The translations under genes and the position numbers were made by a program. DNA of 64,000 bases from Spiroplasma ixodetis Y32. GTDB lineage: Bacteria > Bacillota_I > Bacilli_A > Mycoplasmatales > VBWQ01. The notes under the pieces are model-generated. The model did not search any database and was not told where the DNA came from. It saw nothing but the letters and a program-made list of their open reading frames with translations. Location: positions 1,674,001 to 1,738,000 of the forward strand of contig NZ_CP127039.1 in the NCBI RefSeq assembly GCF_030316605.1. The letters run 5' to 3'. Within the stretch, counting starts at the first letter, position 1. Each line of letters starts with the position of its first letter. Shown in pieces: positions 31,403 to 42,290 of the stretch.

Positions 31403-32783
31403 GGCATAAGTTAGTTAAGTTTACTCCTATAATTTTTAATCTAGACAGTATGATTAGTTTAAATAATTAATAGTTAAGGAGTAAAGATGAAATATAAAGT
31501 TTATACAAGAAAAATTAAACTAGATGTTTTAAATGAATATGTAGTGATTAAAAAATTAAAAACCATTGATATTAAAACCAAATATCAATTATCAACCAGA
31601 TCATTAATTTATAATTGAGTAAAAAAATATCAAAAAAATAATAATTAATTACTATTCATACTTTTCAAACAAATCATCAAATAGATAAAGTGAATATCAA
31701 AGATAAAAATTTAAAACTTGAAAATAAAAAACTCAAAAAGTCACTACTAAAAGAAAAAATAAAAAATGAATTTTTAAGACAAAAACAATTCTGTGATAAA
31801 GAATTAAAAAACAATCAAAATATTTTAAATAGTAAATTATTGAAAAGTAAATGTTTTTTAATAGTTGATAAATATAGAAATAAAAATTATGGAATTAATG
31901 ACATAATTAGTTTGTTACCTATCAGTAAAGTTGCATATTATAAATGAATAAAAAACGGTAAAAAGAAATATCAAACAAAAATTGATAATGAGTTATTAAA
32001 AGAATTAAATAAAATTGTTGTTATTAGCAACAAAGATAAAATAATTAAAATTACTAGTTTAGAAAAGGTGAGATTAGAATTAAAGAAAAACAACACCAAT
32101 CTTAAATGCAGTAAAAACAGCATTATGAGGTTATTAGAAGATAATAATATCAAACTATTAACCAAACCCAAAAAACAGCGTAGAGCGAAATCTAATGACT
32201 TAAAATCAAATTTCCAAGATTTATTAAAACGTAATTTTACCAGTAATACTTATCTTGAAAAAGTTGGCATCGATGGTACTTGATTTAAAGAATTAATTAT
32301 TAATAATAAAAAAACTAAATTATTATTAGAAATTGCTACAGATATGAATAGTAATGCTATAGTTGGTTGAAAAATTAATAAAAGTGAAAATGCAATAACC
32401 ATTTTAAATGTTCTTAATCAAGTAACAAAGGCAAGTCATAAAGAACATAAAATATTTGCAACATTTATCCAATCTGATTTAGGTTCAGGTAATACTAGTA
32501 AAATAGTTACAAATAGTTTTAATAAAAGTAAAACTTTAATTCATTCAAAAAGTTTATCAGGATTTAAAGGCAACCAAGTAAGTGAATGTTTAAATTGCTG
32601 AATCAAAAGAGATTTTAAAATTATGTTTGGTAACAAGTTTAATAGCATTAAACATTTCACAGAAGCATTAAGAAAATTTATTAACTGATGAAATAATAAT
32701 AGAATGATTTTACGATTAAAAATGTCTCCAAACCAATTTGTACAGATTTGAAGACAAGAAAGTAAACTTATCTAACCAATGCC
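31403..32783 (+). mobile_element. rve-transposase IS (GGCATAAG ends), copy E1
   Basis: 1381 bp bounded by GGCATAAGTTAGTTAAGTTT and (reverse complement) GGCATTGGTTAGATAAGTTT. It has no matching target duplication: the left flank is the IS481-like remnant and the right flank is unrelated. It is almost identical to E2 at 34407. Confidence 0.82.
31487..32775 (+). pseudogene. rve-domain transposase, copy E1 (frameshifted)
   Basis: Same protein as E2 (34491), but one A is missing near 31646 (AATAATAATTAATTAC against AATAATAAATTAATTAC), which truncates it after the N-terminal HTH. The catalytic part (GIDGTWF; FIQSDLGSGN; SECLNCWIKRDFK) remains open downstream. Confidence 0.82.
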
Positions 32784-32845
32784 CAATTTTTACTTTGACA
32801 AACAACATTCATTTTGCAAAATCTTTAAAAAAGATTTTAAATTAT

Positions 32846-33789
32846 CGGACTTCTCCCCACATGTACTTGTGGAGGAAACAATGAAATTGAATGAGTTCAA
32901 CAATGCTTTTCAAACAGAACAGGATTGTTTAAAATATATAGCAAGTTTGAAGAAAAACAAATGTATCATGTGTTCTTGAACAAGTTTGAATACTTCTAAT
33001 TTAAGAAGAATAAGATGTTTGAAATGTCATCAAACATTTAGTATTCTTCATGGCACCATTTTTTACAAGTCACAAACACCTTTGAGATTTTGATTTTATC
33101 TCATCTTTAGATGAATAAACACCAAACATGGAATTACATCAACTGATGTTGCAAAAGAATTGGGTGTGACTTTGAAAACTGCTTGAAGAATGGGTCATGA
33201 AATCAGAAATCGTATTGCCAAACAAGAACATCAATTTATTGTTGAGGGCATAGTGCAAATGGATGAAATGTATCTTTCACATATGGGTTTTAAAAAACAA
33301 GGAAGATCTTTGATAAATAAAACATTAATTGTTGGGATTTATGAAAAAACAACCAATAATTTAATTGTGAAAGTAATCAAAAACGCAAAAAGTAAAAATC
33401 TTTTGCAGTTTGCAAGAAACCATATTTCTTCAAAGTGTGGTGTACATACTGATTCTTGAAAAGGATATCGTGATTTCAAATCACTTTTCCCTAATCACAA
33501 AACAGTTAACCATCAAGAAGATGGTTATGTTTCAAAAATTGGCGTAAATACCAATCAAATTGAATCAGTATGAAAACATATACGAAGAACATTTAAAACA
33601 CATATCAAAGTTGCAAAACATCATGTTCATTTATATGCCAAAGAAGCTGCATATAAATTCAACAAGATACCTACTTTTGAAACTGTAATGCTATGTTTCA
33701 TTTAAAAATGTGGGGAGAAGTCCGTAGATAGGCTTTTCTCAGCATTTATGTGATAAAATTTAAAAATAGTACATAAAGGGAAAAAAGCC
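32846..33789 (+). mobile_element. IS1595-family element, copy 4
   Basis: 944 bp, full-length with tail. Perfect 8-bp target duplication TAAATTAT (32838-32845 and 33790-33797). A 3-bp insertion relative to the other copies lies near 33518. Confidence 0.92.
32881..33705 (+). CDS. IS1595-family DDE transposase, copy 4
   Basis: 274 residues, one more than the other copies because of an in-frame 3-bp insertion (HQEDG for HQDG) between the second Asp and the Glu of the triad. Asp191 is preserved (VHTDSW), with Cys-Gly-Val just before it where the others have Cys-Asp-Val. Probably still functional. Confidence 0.87.
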
Positions 33790-34065
33790 TAAATTATTTA
33801 CAACTATTAATGATTTTTCTTTTATTTTCATGATTTATTCCCTTTTTCTACAAATTTTATTACTTAATTGTACTTATTTTTTATTATTTTTACAATATAC
33901 CTTTTAAACAAAAAAATAACGCCTAAATTAAAGACGTTTATTTTGTGAGACTTATACTATTAATTCGATGTCATTTATTTGTTATATTGCAAATGTGAAG
34001 ATGCTTTTTTTTCACAATAGCATTATTTTATTCCAAATTACATTTTTACTAGTATTTTTGAAATA

Positions 34066-34406
34066 TTAAATAAGTTTTCAATAAAATATATTAGTTGTTC
34101 CTTCTCAAAAAGGGTCATCGTTAGCCGCTGTAATAGTAAAATAGACAATACCTGGACTTTGATTATCATTTGTAACTTCCACTGTCCCTTGTTCATCACT
34201 ATAATATTTTATTTCATAACCATCTTTCAAAGAAACGCCAAAATTTTGATGAATAATGTCACCATTTAATTGATTATATTTATTATTTATTTTAGCTCTC
34301 AAATAAAGAACTGGTAATTCAAATTTATTTAAATTATTTTTATGGCTTACCATTGACTTTTCATTTTCTCCCCCACATGCAATAACACTAGCACTTGTCG
34401 TTGTAG
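34066..34406 (-). pseudogene. Lipoprotein gene, main part (split by IS copy E2)
   Basis: Joined to the piece at 35789-35831 this reads MRKILSLLGAMIL, then a TTSASVIAC lipobox, GGENEKSMVSHK and about 90 further residues to a TAA. The C-terminus (IKYYSDEQG ... GIVYFTITAANDD ... EGTTN) closely matches the C-terminal domain of the phage capsid candidate at 56140. The whole lipoprotein would be ~125 residues. A 3-bp duplication TAG flanks E2, so the disruption is a simple IS insertion. Confidence 0.8.
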
Positions 34407-35788
34407 GGCATAAGTTAGTTAAGTTTACTCCTATAATTTTTAATCTAGACAGTATGATTAGTTTAAATAATTAATAGTTAAGGAGTAAAGATGAAATATA
34501 AAGTTTATACAAGAAAAATTAAACTAGATGTTTTAAATGAATATGTAGTGATTAAAAAATTAAAAACCATTGATATTAAAACCAAATATCAATTATCAAC
34601 CAGATCATTAATTTATAATTGAGTAAAAAAATATCAAAAAAATAATAAATTAATTACTATTCATACTTTTCAAACAAATCATCAAATAGATAAAGTGAAT
34701 ATCAAAGATAAAAATTTAAAACTTGAAAATAAAAAACTCAAAAAGTCACTACTAAAAGAAAAAATAAAAAATGAATTTTTAAGACAAAAACAATTCTGTG
34801 ATAAAGAATTAAAAAACAATCAAAATATTTTAAATAGTAAATTATTGAAAAGTAAATGTTTTTTAATAGTTGATAAATATAGAAATAAAAATTATGGAAT
34901 TAATGACATAATTAGTTTGTTACCTATCAGTAAAGTTGCATATTATAAATGAATAAAAAACGGTAAAAAGAAATATCAAACAAAAATTGATAATGAGTTA
35001 TTAAAAGAATTAAATAAAATTGTTGTTATTAGCAACAAAGATAAAATAATTAAAATTACTAGTTTAGAAAAGGTGAGATTAGAATTAAAGAAAAACAACA
35101 CCAATCTTAAATGCAGTAAAAACAGCATTATGAGGTTATTAGAAGATAATAATATCAAACTATTAACCAAACCCAAAAAACAGCGTAGAGCGAAATCTAA
35201 TTCCTTAAAATCAAATTTCCAAGATTTATTAAAACGTAATTTTACCAGTAATACTTATCTTGAAAAAGTTGGCATCGATGGTACTTGATTTAAAGAATTA
35301 ATTATTAATAATAAAAAAACTAAATTATTATTAGAAATTGCTACAGATATGAATAGTAATGCTATAGTTGGTTGAAAAATTAATAAAAGTGAAAATGCAA
35401 TAACCATTTTAAATGTTCTTAATCAAGTAACAAAGGCAAGTCGTAAAGAACATAAAATATTTGCAACATTTATCCAGTCTGATTTAGGTTCAGGTAATAC
35501 TAGTAAAATAGTTACAAATAGTTTTAATAAAAGTAAAACTTTAATTCATTCAAAAAGTTTATCAGGATTTAAAGGCAACCAAGTAAGTGAATGTTTAAAT
35601 CGCTGAATCAAAAGAGATTTTAAAATTATGTTTGGTAACAAGTTTAATAGCATTAAACATTTCACAGAAGCATTAAGAAAATTTATTAACTGATGAAATA
35701 ATGATAGAATGATTTTACGATTAAAAATGTCTCCAAACCAATTTGTACAGATTTGAAGACAAGAAAGTAAACTTATCTAACCAATGCC
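34407..35788 (+). mobile_element. rve-transposase IS (GGCATAAG ends), copy E2
   Basis: 1382 bp, terminal repeats GGCATAAGTTAGTTAAGTTT and (reverse complement) GGCATTGGTTAGATAAGTTT, with a 3-bp target duplication TAG. It is inserted in the signal-peptide region of a lipoprotein gene. The 3-bp duplication agrees with the IS3 superfamily. Confidence 0.87.
34491..35780 (+). CDS. IS3-superfamily (rve) transposase, copy E2, single ORF
   Basis: A 429-residue intact transposase. The N-terminal HTH (KLDVLNEYVVIKKLKTIDIK ... STRSLIYNWVKKY) is followed by a Lys-rich coiled coil (residues ~75-125), an HTH_21-like segment (KCSKNSIMRLLEDNNIKLL) and an rve-like core: D in GIDGTWFKELI, D in FIQSDLGSGN, E in QVSECLNRW. 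Unlike typical IS3 elements, orfA and orfB are fused in one frame. TGA Trp codons occur. AAGGAG precedes the ATG. Confidence 0.82.
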
Positions 35789-35831
35789 TAGTTAAAATCA
35801 TTGCTCCTAATAAACTTAGTATTTTTCTCAT
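35789..35831 (-). pseudogene. Lipoprotein signal-peptide fragment (5' part of the gene split by E2)
   Basis: MRKILSLLGAMILT, a typical mollicute lipoprotein signal start, with AAGGGGTG upstream. The frame continues across the IS into TTSASVIACGG at 34406. A promoter region is expected within 35832-36000. Confidence 0.75.
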
Positions 35832-36077
35832 CTTAACACCCCTTATAAACTTTTCTATTACATATTGTAATCAATTTAAATATAAAAATTATATTAATAC
35901 TTTTTTATACGGAAAATGTGAAGATACTTTTTTTACAGTAGCATTATTTTAATCATAATTACATTTTTATATTGATTATAGTACATAATAAAAATAATTT
36001 ATTAAAAAATTTATTTTTTATATAAATTAAGAGATTAATTAAGAAATTTTTAAAAAAAACAAATAGGAGAGTTAAAT

Positions 36078-37199
36078 ATGAATTTTAATTATAAATGAAA
36101 TTTTAGAGAACAAAATGCAAAAATTGATAAATTAATTTTAGAACATATAAAAAAGAAATGAGAAAAATGAGATTGAAGAATAAAAAATACAAAAGACAAA
36201 AAGAAATATAAAATTGTTGATTATCAATATCGAACAAGAAAAATAATGTATGGATTAGTAACTTATAAAAGAAGAATTTATGAATATTTTGATGAAAAAT
36301 TACAAAAATGAGCTCGTGTTTGTTTAGTTGATGAATGACTAGAATTACCTAAATATAAAAGAATTGGTAAAGATGTTGAACAAACTATTATTGAATATTT
36401 TGCTGATGGAAAAAGATATCATGATATTTGTGCTATTTGTAAAAAAGCTGGTATTAGTGTTAGTACTGTTCATAGAGTTTTTAAAAATTTAGAATTAATT
36501 GAAGCAAATCCAGTAAAAGTAAAATTAGAAAAAAATCAACCTATTTTTGTAGCAATTGATGATGGACATCGAAAATTTTGAAATTTTAAACGTAAGGGTA
36601 TAAAACACTCTATGCGTTTAATAGTAACATATACAGATAATATTAATCACAAAGTACAAAATAAAAGAGTAAAAGCAATTATAAGACCAACAAAAACAAA
36701 AATTGGAGTTAAAAAAACTGCTGAATTTGTTAAAGAACATTGTCAAAAATTTTATGAAAATGTTGAACAATCAAAAATTATTATTTGTGGTGATAGTGCA
36801 GGATGAATTAAAGAAGTTGCTTATTATTTAGGTGCACAGTTTGTTTTAGATAAATTCCATTTAATTAGAACATTATATATTGGGATAATGGCTGGAAATA
36901 AAGGAAAATATTTACAAGAATATAATTATTGCAAAAATTTAATTAATAACGGTCAATATGAACAATTAATTGACTATTTATATAAAGAATTAGATAATCA
37001 TAAAAAATTAAAGAAAAAATATTTTAAAAATAATAAAAAAGGAATTGTTAATCAAGGCGCTAAATGAAATATTGGTTGTTTTACTGAAACAAATATTTGA
37101 CATGTTTTAAAAGAAATGCTTGGCAATAGAACATATAATATTTTAATTTACATTAAAATGGTTATTTTTAAATGTAATAAAATAAATTTAGAATTATAG
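36078..37199 (+). CDS. ISLre2-family (UPF0236-type) transposase
   Basis: A 373-residue protein with many TGA Trp codons. Landmarks: KYKIVDYQYRTRK, an HTH-like ISVSTVHRVFKN, then catalytic-type acidic motifs AIDDGHRKFW and IIICGDSAGWIKE, FVLDKFHLIRTLY and IGCFTETN, ending EMLGNRTYNILIYIKM and a short tail. ISLre2 transposases are often longer, so the C-terminus may be clipped. It is the most complete of three copies in the window. AGGAGA precedes the ATG. Confidence 0.82.
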
Positions 37200-37224
37200 T
37201 TTAATTAATGTAATAATTGCTTAT

Positions 37225-37617
37225 TATTTCACAATTTTGAATAGCATCTCAAAAATTATTATTCTTTACTTTTATTTTTAAACCAATAATTAAAAAAGTT
37301 AATGATAAAGTAATTAATCCCAAAATTGGAACTAAAATCACACAAAAAATAACTCCAATTTGTAATTGAATTCAATTATAATAATTATTTGTTAAACGTA
37401 TAAAGTTTGTAGAGTGAATTAAGACATAGTTTACACTTATATAATTTAATAAACTAAATCCATTTTTTTCTATTAAAACTAATTTTGAATTTAAATTAAT
37501 AATAGGCATACAATCATAATGTTTCGAAAAACCTATTAGCATTAATCCTATAATCATAAGTAAAATAGTTAAAATAAATAGTGATACTGTTATTAACAGT
37601 AATTTTTTAGTTTTCAT
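37225..37617 (-). CDS. Small membrane protein, unknown
   Basis: A 130-residue protein with an N-terminal TM (LLLITVSLFILTILLMIIGL), a ~60-residue hydrophilic loop with one Cys, and a C-terminal hydrophobic hairpin (GVIFCVILVPILGLITLSLT). AAGGAG lies 10 bases before the ATG. It is convergent with the ISLre2 gene and inside the composite insertion, so it may be a passenger gene. Family not recognised. Confidence 0.55.
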
Positions 37618-37809
37618 CTTTAAAATCTCCTTAAAATTATGAACTCATTTTAACAATAAATAAAATTTATTATAAGTATCTTAGTTGTAATATTTTTAAA
37701 ATAGTAGTACGATAAACTTACAATTACATAAAAAATCCTAATTATTTCTTGTCTAAGCATAATAAGACTATGTTGAATTAATTTATTCCGAATTTTTGAC
37801 AACCCTCCT

Positions 37810-38584
37810 TTAAGAAAAAAGAAAAAAAGAAAAATAATATTTATGAACAAGCTGTTATTAGTGCTTTTAAAGAAAATAAAAAAGTTTAGGGAACAAGAAG
37901 ATTAAAAGTCATACTAGCAAACCAAGAAATTTATTTATCACGCAGAAAAATTAAAGAAATTATGAATAAGCATAATTTAATATCAAAATACACTAAATTA
38001 TCATTCAAAAATCATTATAATAAAGTCAATGATAGTCAAATAACCAATCTTGTTAATAGAAACTTTAATAATAGAATTAAAAATGAAGTTATTGTTAGTG
38101 ATTTAACTTATGTTCAAGTTAATGGTAAATGAAACTATATTTGCTCATTAATTGACCTATTTAACCGCGAAATTATTGGACATAGTGTTGGAGTTAAAAA
38201 AGATGCATCATTAGTAAATCAAGCATTTATGCAATCAAATCACTGTTTAAAAGATATTGAAATATTTCATAGTGATCGCGGCAATGAATTTAACAATAAA
38301 ATGATTGATAAACTTTTATTAGCATTCAATATTAATCGTTCTTTAAACAAAAAAGGCTGTCCTTATGATAATGGTGTTGCTGAAGCAACTTTCAAAACTT
38401 TTAAGACAGAATTTATTAATGATAGAAATTTTACATCATTAATCCAATTAAAATTAGAATTATTTGATTACATCAACTGATATAACAACATAAGAATTCA
38501 CAGCACTCTAAACTACTTAACCCCAATCAAATACCAAGCACAAATGTCTACCAAAAAATAGTCCTAAAAAGTGTTGCCATTCCA
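37810..38584 (+). mobile_element. IS3-family element, copy D (right half of the split copy C/D)
   Basis: It begins inside orfB and ends with the terminal repeat ...GTGTTGCCATTCCA followed by TAAT (38585-38588), matching TAAT at 30854-30857. Together with copy C it is one IS3 interrupted by the composite insertion. Confidence 0.82.
37815..38561 (+). pseudogene. IS3 orfB transposase, copy D (truncated, nonsense)
   Basis: It contains VSDLTYVQVNGKWNYICSLI, HSVGVKKDASLVNQAFMQ, FHSDRGNEFNN and KGCPYDNGVAEATFKTF. It lacks the orfB start and has TAG at the Tyr codon of the conserved VYGTRR motif (AAAGTTTAGGGAACA near 37884), so it is inactive. Confidence 0.82.
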
Positions 38585-38893
<309 letters not shown>

Positions 38894-38996
38894 TTACTAT
38901 AATTAAGTGTTAAAAAGCAATTATTGAAATTTGTAACAATAAAATAAACAGTATTAATTCTAAATATTTTGGAAAAATATTTTTTAATTTTTATTT

Positions 38997-39937
38997 CGGA
39001 CTTCTCCCCACATGTACTTGTGGAGGAAACAATGAAATTGAATGAGTTCAACAATGCTTTTCAAACAAAACAGGATTGTTTAAAATATATAGCAAGTTTG
39101 AAGAAAAACAAATGTATCATGTGTTCTTGAACAAGTTTTAATACTTCTAATTTAAGAAGAATAAGATGTTTGAAATGTCATCAAACATTTAGTATTCTTC
39201 ATGGCACCATTTTTTACAAGTCACAAACACCTTTGAGATTTTGATTTTATCTCATCTTTAGATGAATAAACACCAAACATGGAATTACATCAACTGATGT
39301 TGCAAAAGAATTGGGTGTGACTTTGAAAACTGCTTGAAGAATGGGTCATGAAATCAGAAATCGTATTGCCAAACAAGAACATCAATTTATTGTTGAGGGC
39401 ATAGTGCAAATGGATGAAATGTATCTTTCACATATGGGTTTTAAAAAACAAGGAAGATCTTTGATAAATAAAACATTAATTGTTGGGATTTATGAAAAAA
39501 CAACCAATAATTTAATTGTGAAAGTAATCAAAAACGCAAAAAGTAAAAATCTTTTGCAGTTTGCAAGAAACCATATTTCTTCAAAGTATGATGTACATAC
39601 TGATTCTTGAAAAGGATATCGTGATTTCAAATCACTTTTCCCTAATCACAAAACAGTTAACCATCAAGATGGTTATGTTTCAAAAATTGGCGTAAATACC
39701 AATCAAATTGAATCAGTATGAAAACATATACGAAGAACATTTAAAACACATATCAAAGTTGCAAAACATCATGTTCATTTATATGCCAAAGAAGCTGCAT
39801 ATAAATTCAACAAGATACCTACTTTTGAAACTGTAATGCTATGTTTCATTTAAAAATGTGGGGAGAAGTCCGTAGATAGGCTTTTCTCAACATTTATGTG
39901 ATAAAATTTAAAAATAGTACATAAAGGGAGAAAAGCC
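38997..39937 (+). mobile_element. IS1595-family element, copy 5
   Basis: 941 bp full form with tail. Perfect 8-bp target duplication TTTTATTT (38989-38996 and 39938-39945). Confidence 0.92.
39032..39853 (+). CDS. IS1595-family DDE transposase, copy 5
   Basis: 273 residues, intact. It differs from copy 1 at QTKQDC (Lys for Glu) near the start, at a Phe in TSFNTS, and at Cys-to-Tyr just before VHTDSW. Zinc ribbon and DDE residues are preserved. Confidence 0.88.
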
Positions 39938-40106
39938 TTTTATTTTTCATGTATATATAATATAGATTTGAAAATAGTGATTATGTAGTAAGCAATTTAA
40001 CACTTGCTTTAAATCAACATTTATGAATTCAAATCCCATTTAATTATAAAACCACATACTATTAATGACTACTTTTGTTGTTTTATAAATAAAAGTTATT
40101 ATATTG

Positions 40107-40149
40107 TATAATTAATTATATTTGAGAAATTAGATAGAAACTCAGGAGG
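40107..40149 (+). promoter_or_regulatory. -10 box and ribosome-binding site of ilvA
   Basis: TATAAT at 40107-40112 lies ~45 bp before the start. AGGAGG at 40144-40149 lies 7 bases before a GTG codon and fixes that start. Confidence 0.55.
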
Positions 40150-40156
40150 AACCATT

Positions 40157-41407
40157 GTGGAAAATTTAGTAAGTGAAGGAGTAATTGAAGAAACGTATTC
40201 AAAAATTAAAGATAAAATTAGTAAGACAAGTTTGATAAAAGCAGATAAACTTTCTTCATTTTCTGGTAATAATATATTTTTAAAGTTAGAAAATTTACAA
40301 AAAACAGGTAGTTTTAAAATTAGAGGAGCTTTAAATAAAATTCTTAATTTATCAAAGGAACAGCAAGCAAAGGGTTTAATTGCTGCTAGTGCTGGTAATC
40401 ATGCACAAGGAGTCGCCTTAGCAGCTTCAAGTTTAAATTTAGTATCAAAAATAGTTATGCCTGTAACGGCACCACTAGCTAAGATTGCTGCTACTAAAGA
40501 ATTTGGTGGTTCTAAATGTACTGTTAAACTTTGTGGTAATATGTTTGATGACGCAATGTCTGAAGCATTAAGACTTGAAAAAGAAGAAGGGTTAACGTTA
40601 GTTCATCCATATGATGATAATTTTGTTATTGCTGGTCAAGGTACAATTGGTTTAGAAATATATGAGCAAATGAATGCAATGGGTAAAGTAATTGATTATT
40701 GTTTAGTTCCTATTGGTGGAGGAGGACTTTTAAGTGGTATTTCAATTTATTTAAAAAGTAAAAATCCAAATATTAAATTTATTGGTATTGAAGCACAAAA
40801 TGTTGATTCTTATAATCAAGCTTTAAAACAAGGAAAACCATTTAAAATTCAAGGTAAAAGTTCAATTGCTGATGGAATTGCTGTTAAACAAACAGGAGAA
40901 TTAACATTTAATATTTTAAAGAAAAATGTTGATAAAGTTGTTACTGTTAGCGAAGAAGAAATTGCACAAGCAATGTTATTTTTATTAGAAAAATGTAAAA
41001 TTGTAACTGAAGGTAGTGGTGCTGTTAGTGTTGCTGCTATTCTTTCTGGTAAATTAGATAAAATCATTGGTAAAGATAAAAATGTTGTTTGTGTAATTAG
41101 TGGTGGTAATGTTGATATTACTACATTAGGAACGATTATTAATAGTGCCTTAATTAGTTCACATCGACGAGTTCCTTTTTCAGTTAACGGTAAAATTAAT
41201 AATAGTACTATTAGCGAAATTATTAATATTATTACTAAAAATGGTGCCTCTATTTATAAAATTCACAGTACATTTGATCGTAATAAATTAGATATTAGTA
41301 ATTTTAGTATTTTTATAGTTATGGATACATCAGATGAATTTCAAAAAAATAAAATTTTTGCTGAGATTAGAGCATCAAGTTCTAACTTTACATTATTAGC
41401 TAAATAG
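40157..41407 (+). CDS. ilvA: Threonine ammonia-lyase (threonine dehydratase)
   Basis: A 416-residue PLP enzyme converting threonine to 2-oxobutyrate and ammonia. KTGSFKIRGALNKI carries the PLP-binding Lys, ASAGNHAQGVA the phosphate-contact Asn, and PIGGGGLLSG the Gly-rich phosphate-binding loop. CVISGGNVD precedes a C-terminal ACT-like domain (residues ~330-416). The length fits the IlvA/TdcB short class. GTG start fixed by AGGAGG. It ends at a terminator shared with rpsT. In an organism without isoleucine synthesis the role is probably catabolic. Confidence 0.92.
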   Translation: MENLVSEGVIEETYSKIKDKISKTSLIKADKLSSFSGNNIFLKLENLQKTGSFKIRGALNKILNLSKEQQAKGLIAASAGNHAQGVALAASSLNLVSKIVMPVTAPLAKIAATKEFGGSKCTVKLCGNMFDDAMSEALRLEKEEGLTLVHPYDDNFVIAGQGTIGLEIYEQMNAMGKVIDYCLVPIGGGGLLSGISIYLKSKNPNIKFIGIEAQNVDSYNQALKQGKPFKIQGKSSIADGIAVKQTGELTFNILKKNVDKVVTVSEEEIAQAMLFLLEKCKIVTEGSGAVSVAAILSGKLDKIIGKDKNVVCVISGGNVDITTLGTIINSALISSHRRVPFSVNGKINNSTISEIINIITKNGASIYKIHSTFDRNKLDISNFSIFIVMDTSDEFQKNKIFAEIRASSSNFTLLAK

Positions 41408-41468
41408 TTTTTTAAATTTGGTATTTTATTAAAACAAAAATTTAGTTTAAAAATATCAATTATATTTT

Positions 41469-41500
41469 AAAAAGAGACGCTATTAATAGTGTCTCTTTTT
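41469..41500. terminator. Bidirectional terminator between ilvA and rpsT
   Basis: AAAAAGAGAC-GCTATTAATAGT-GTCTCTTTTT, a perfect 10-bp outer stem with further internal pairing and T/A tracts on both strands. Confidence 0.9.
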
Positions 41501-41514
41501 AAAATAAATTATAG

Positions 41515-41775
41515 TTATTTTGCTTTTGCTAATTTAGTCATAATTTTAGATTTTTGACGAGCAGCTTTATTAATGTGATAAATGCCTTTAACAACAGCTT
41601 TATCAATTAAACTACATACTTCATTAACAAGTACTGCAGCATTTTCTGCTTTGTTTTTTATTGATATTTCAGCTTTTTTTAAAGCAGTTTTAACTTTAGA
41701 TTTATAACTTTTATTAATTTCATTTCTTTTTTGGTTTGTTTTAATTCTTTTAATTTGTGATGCAATGTTAGCCAT
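41515..41775 (-). CDS. rpsT: 30S ribosomal protein S20
   Basis: 86 residues: MANIASQIKRIKTNQKRNEI, then KSKVKTALKKA, LVNEVCSLIDKAVVKGIYH and NKAARQKSKIMTKLAKAK, the full S20 pattern and length. The start at 41775 was preferred to an upstream in-frame ATG (41802) because AAGGAG lies 7 bases before it and the family begins MANI. Confidence 0.96.
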   Translation of the reverse strand: MANIASQIKRIKTNQKRNEINKSYKSKVKTALKKAEISIKNKAENAAVLVNEVCSLIDKAVVKGIYHINKAARQKSKIMTKLAKAK

Positions 41776-41987
41776 TTTTTCTCCTTTTTTTGTTTTGAAC
41801 ATGTTTTATAGATTAATTACAACAAAAATAATTATAACAAAAATCATAAATGTTGTATAATATTTTTTATTTTTTCAGTATAATTAATATGTTAGCTTTT
41901 TGTTAATAGTATATTTTAATTTTTTTACACTTTTAATGTAAATTATTTGTTTAAAAATTTAATGATAAATGTAGGTGTGGTAAATAA

Positions 41988-42269
41988 ATGAGTTACTATT
42001 TTCGTAACCCTTATCAATTTTCTTACCATAGTATTGGTAGGATTAGAACAAGATTAAAATTGCAAGACTTAAATGATATCCAATTACGTGAATATTGTTT
42101 AAAATTGATTAATGAATCTTATGATATTGAAGAAACAAAAAGTTTTAAATATATTAGAGTAAATAAAACACATCTTTATTTTGTGATTAAAAAAGATGTT
42201 AATTTAATTTTAACAATTTCACCGATGAATCCAACTAAACTATTAGCAGTAATCGAGGAAAATTTATAA
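41988..42269 (+). CDS. Conserved hypothetical protein, 93 aa
   Basis: MSYYFRNPYQFSYHSIGRIR, then LRLKLQDL-like and INESYDIEETKSFKYIRVNK, HLYFVIKKDVNLILTISP. It is compact and hydrophilic with a mixed alpha/beta pattern reminiscent of toxin RelE-like or YlxR-sized folds, but no family is recognised. A GTAGGTGTGG stretch supplies the ribosome-binding site. It is first of a co-directional run with 42291 and 42936. Confidence 0.6.
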   Translation: MSYYFRNPYQFSYHSIGRIRTRLKLQDLNDIQLREYCLKLINESYDIEETKSFKYIRVNKTHLYFVIKKDVNLILTISPMNPTKLLAVIEENL

Positions 42270-42290
42270 ATCAAAAAAGAGGAATAAAAA

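Larger units (their letters stand above)
31304..37809. mobile_element. Composite insertion inside the split IS3, with related inverted ends
   Basis: The left end AGGGCGGTTGTCAAATTT and the right end (reverse complement AGGAGGGTTGTCAAAAATT) are imperfect inverted repeats of ~35 bp that split one IS3. The interior holds an IS481-like left end, two copies of a second rve element, IS1595 copy 4, an IS-split lipoprotein gene, an ISLre2-type transposase and a small membrane protein. The ISLre2 transposase near the right end is the best candidate for the original mover, but this is an inference. Confidence 0.5.

Noticed and set aside
35743..35952. A 69-residue plus-strand protein
   Set aside because: It overlaps the end of the E2 transposase in another frame and the lipoprotein start on the other strand; no ribosome-binding site.
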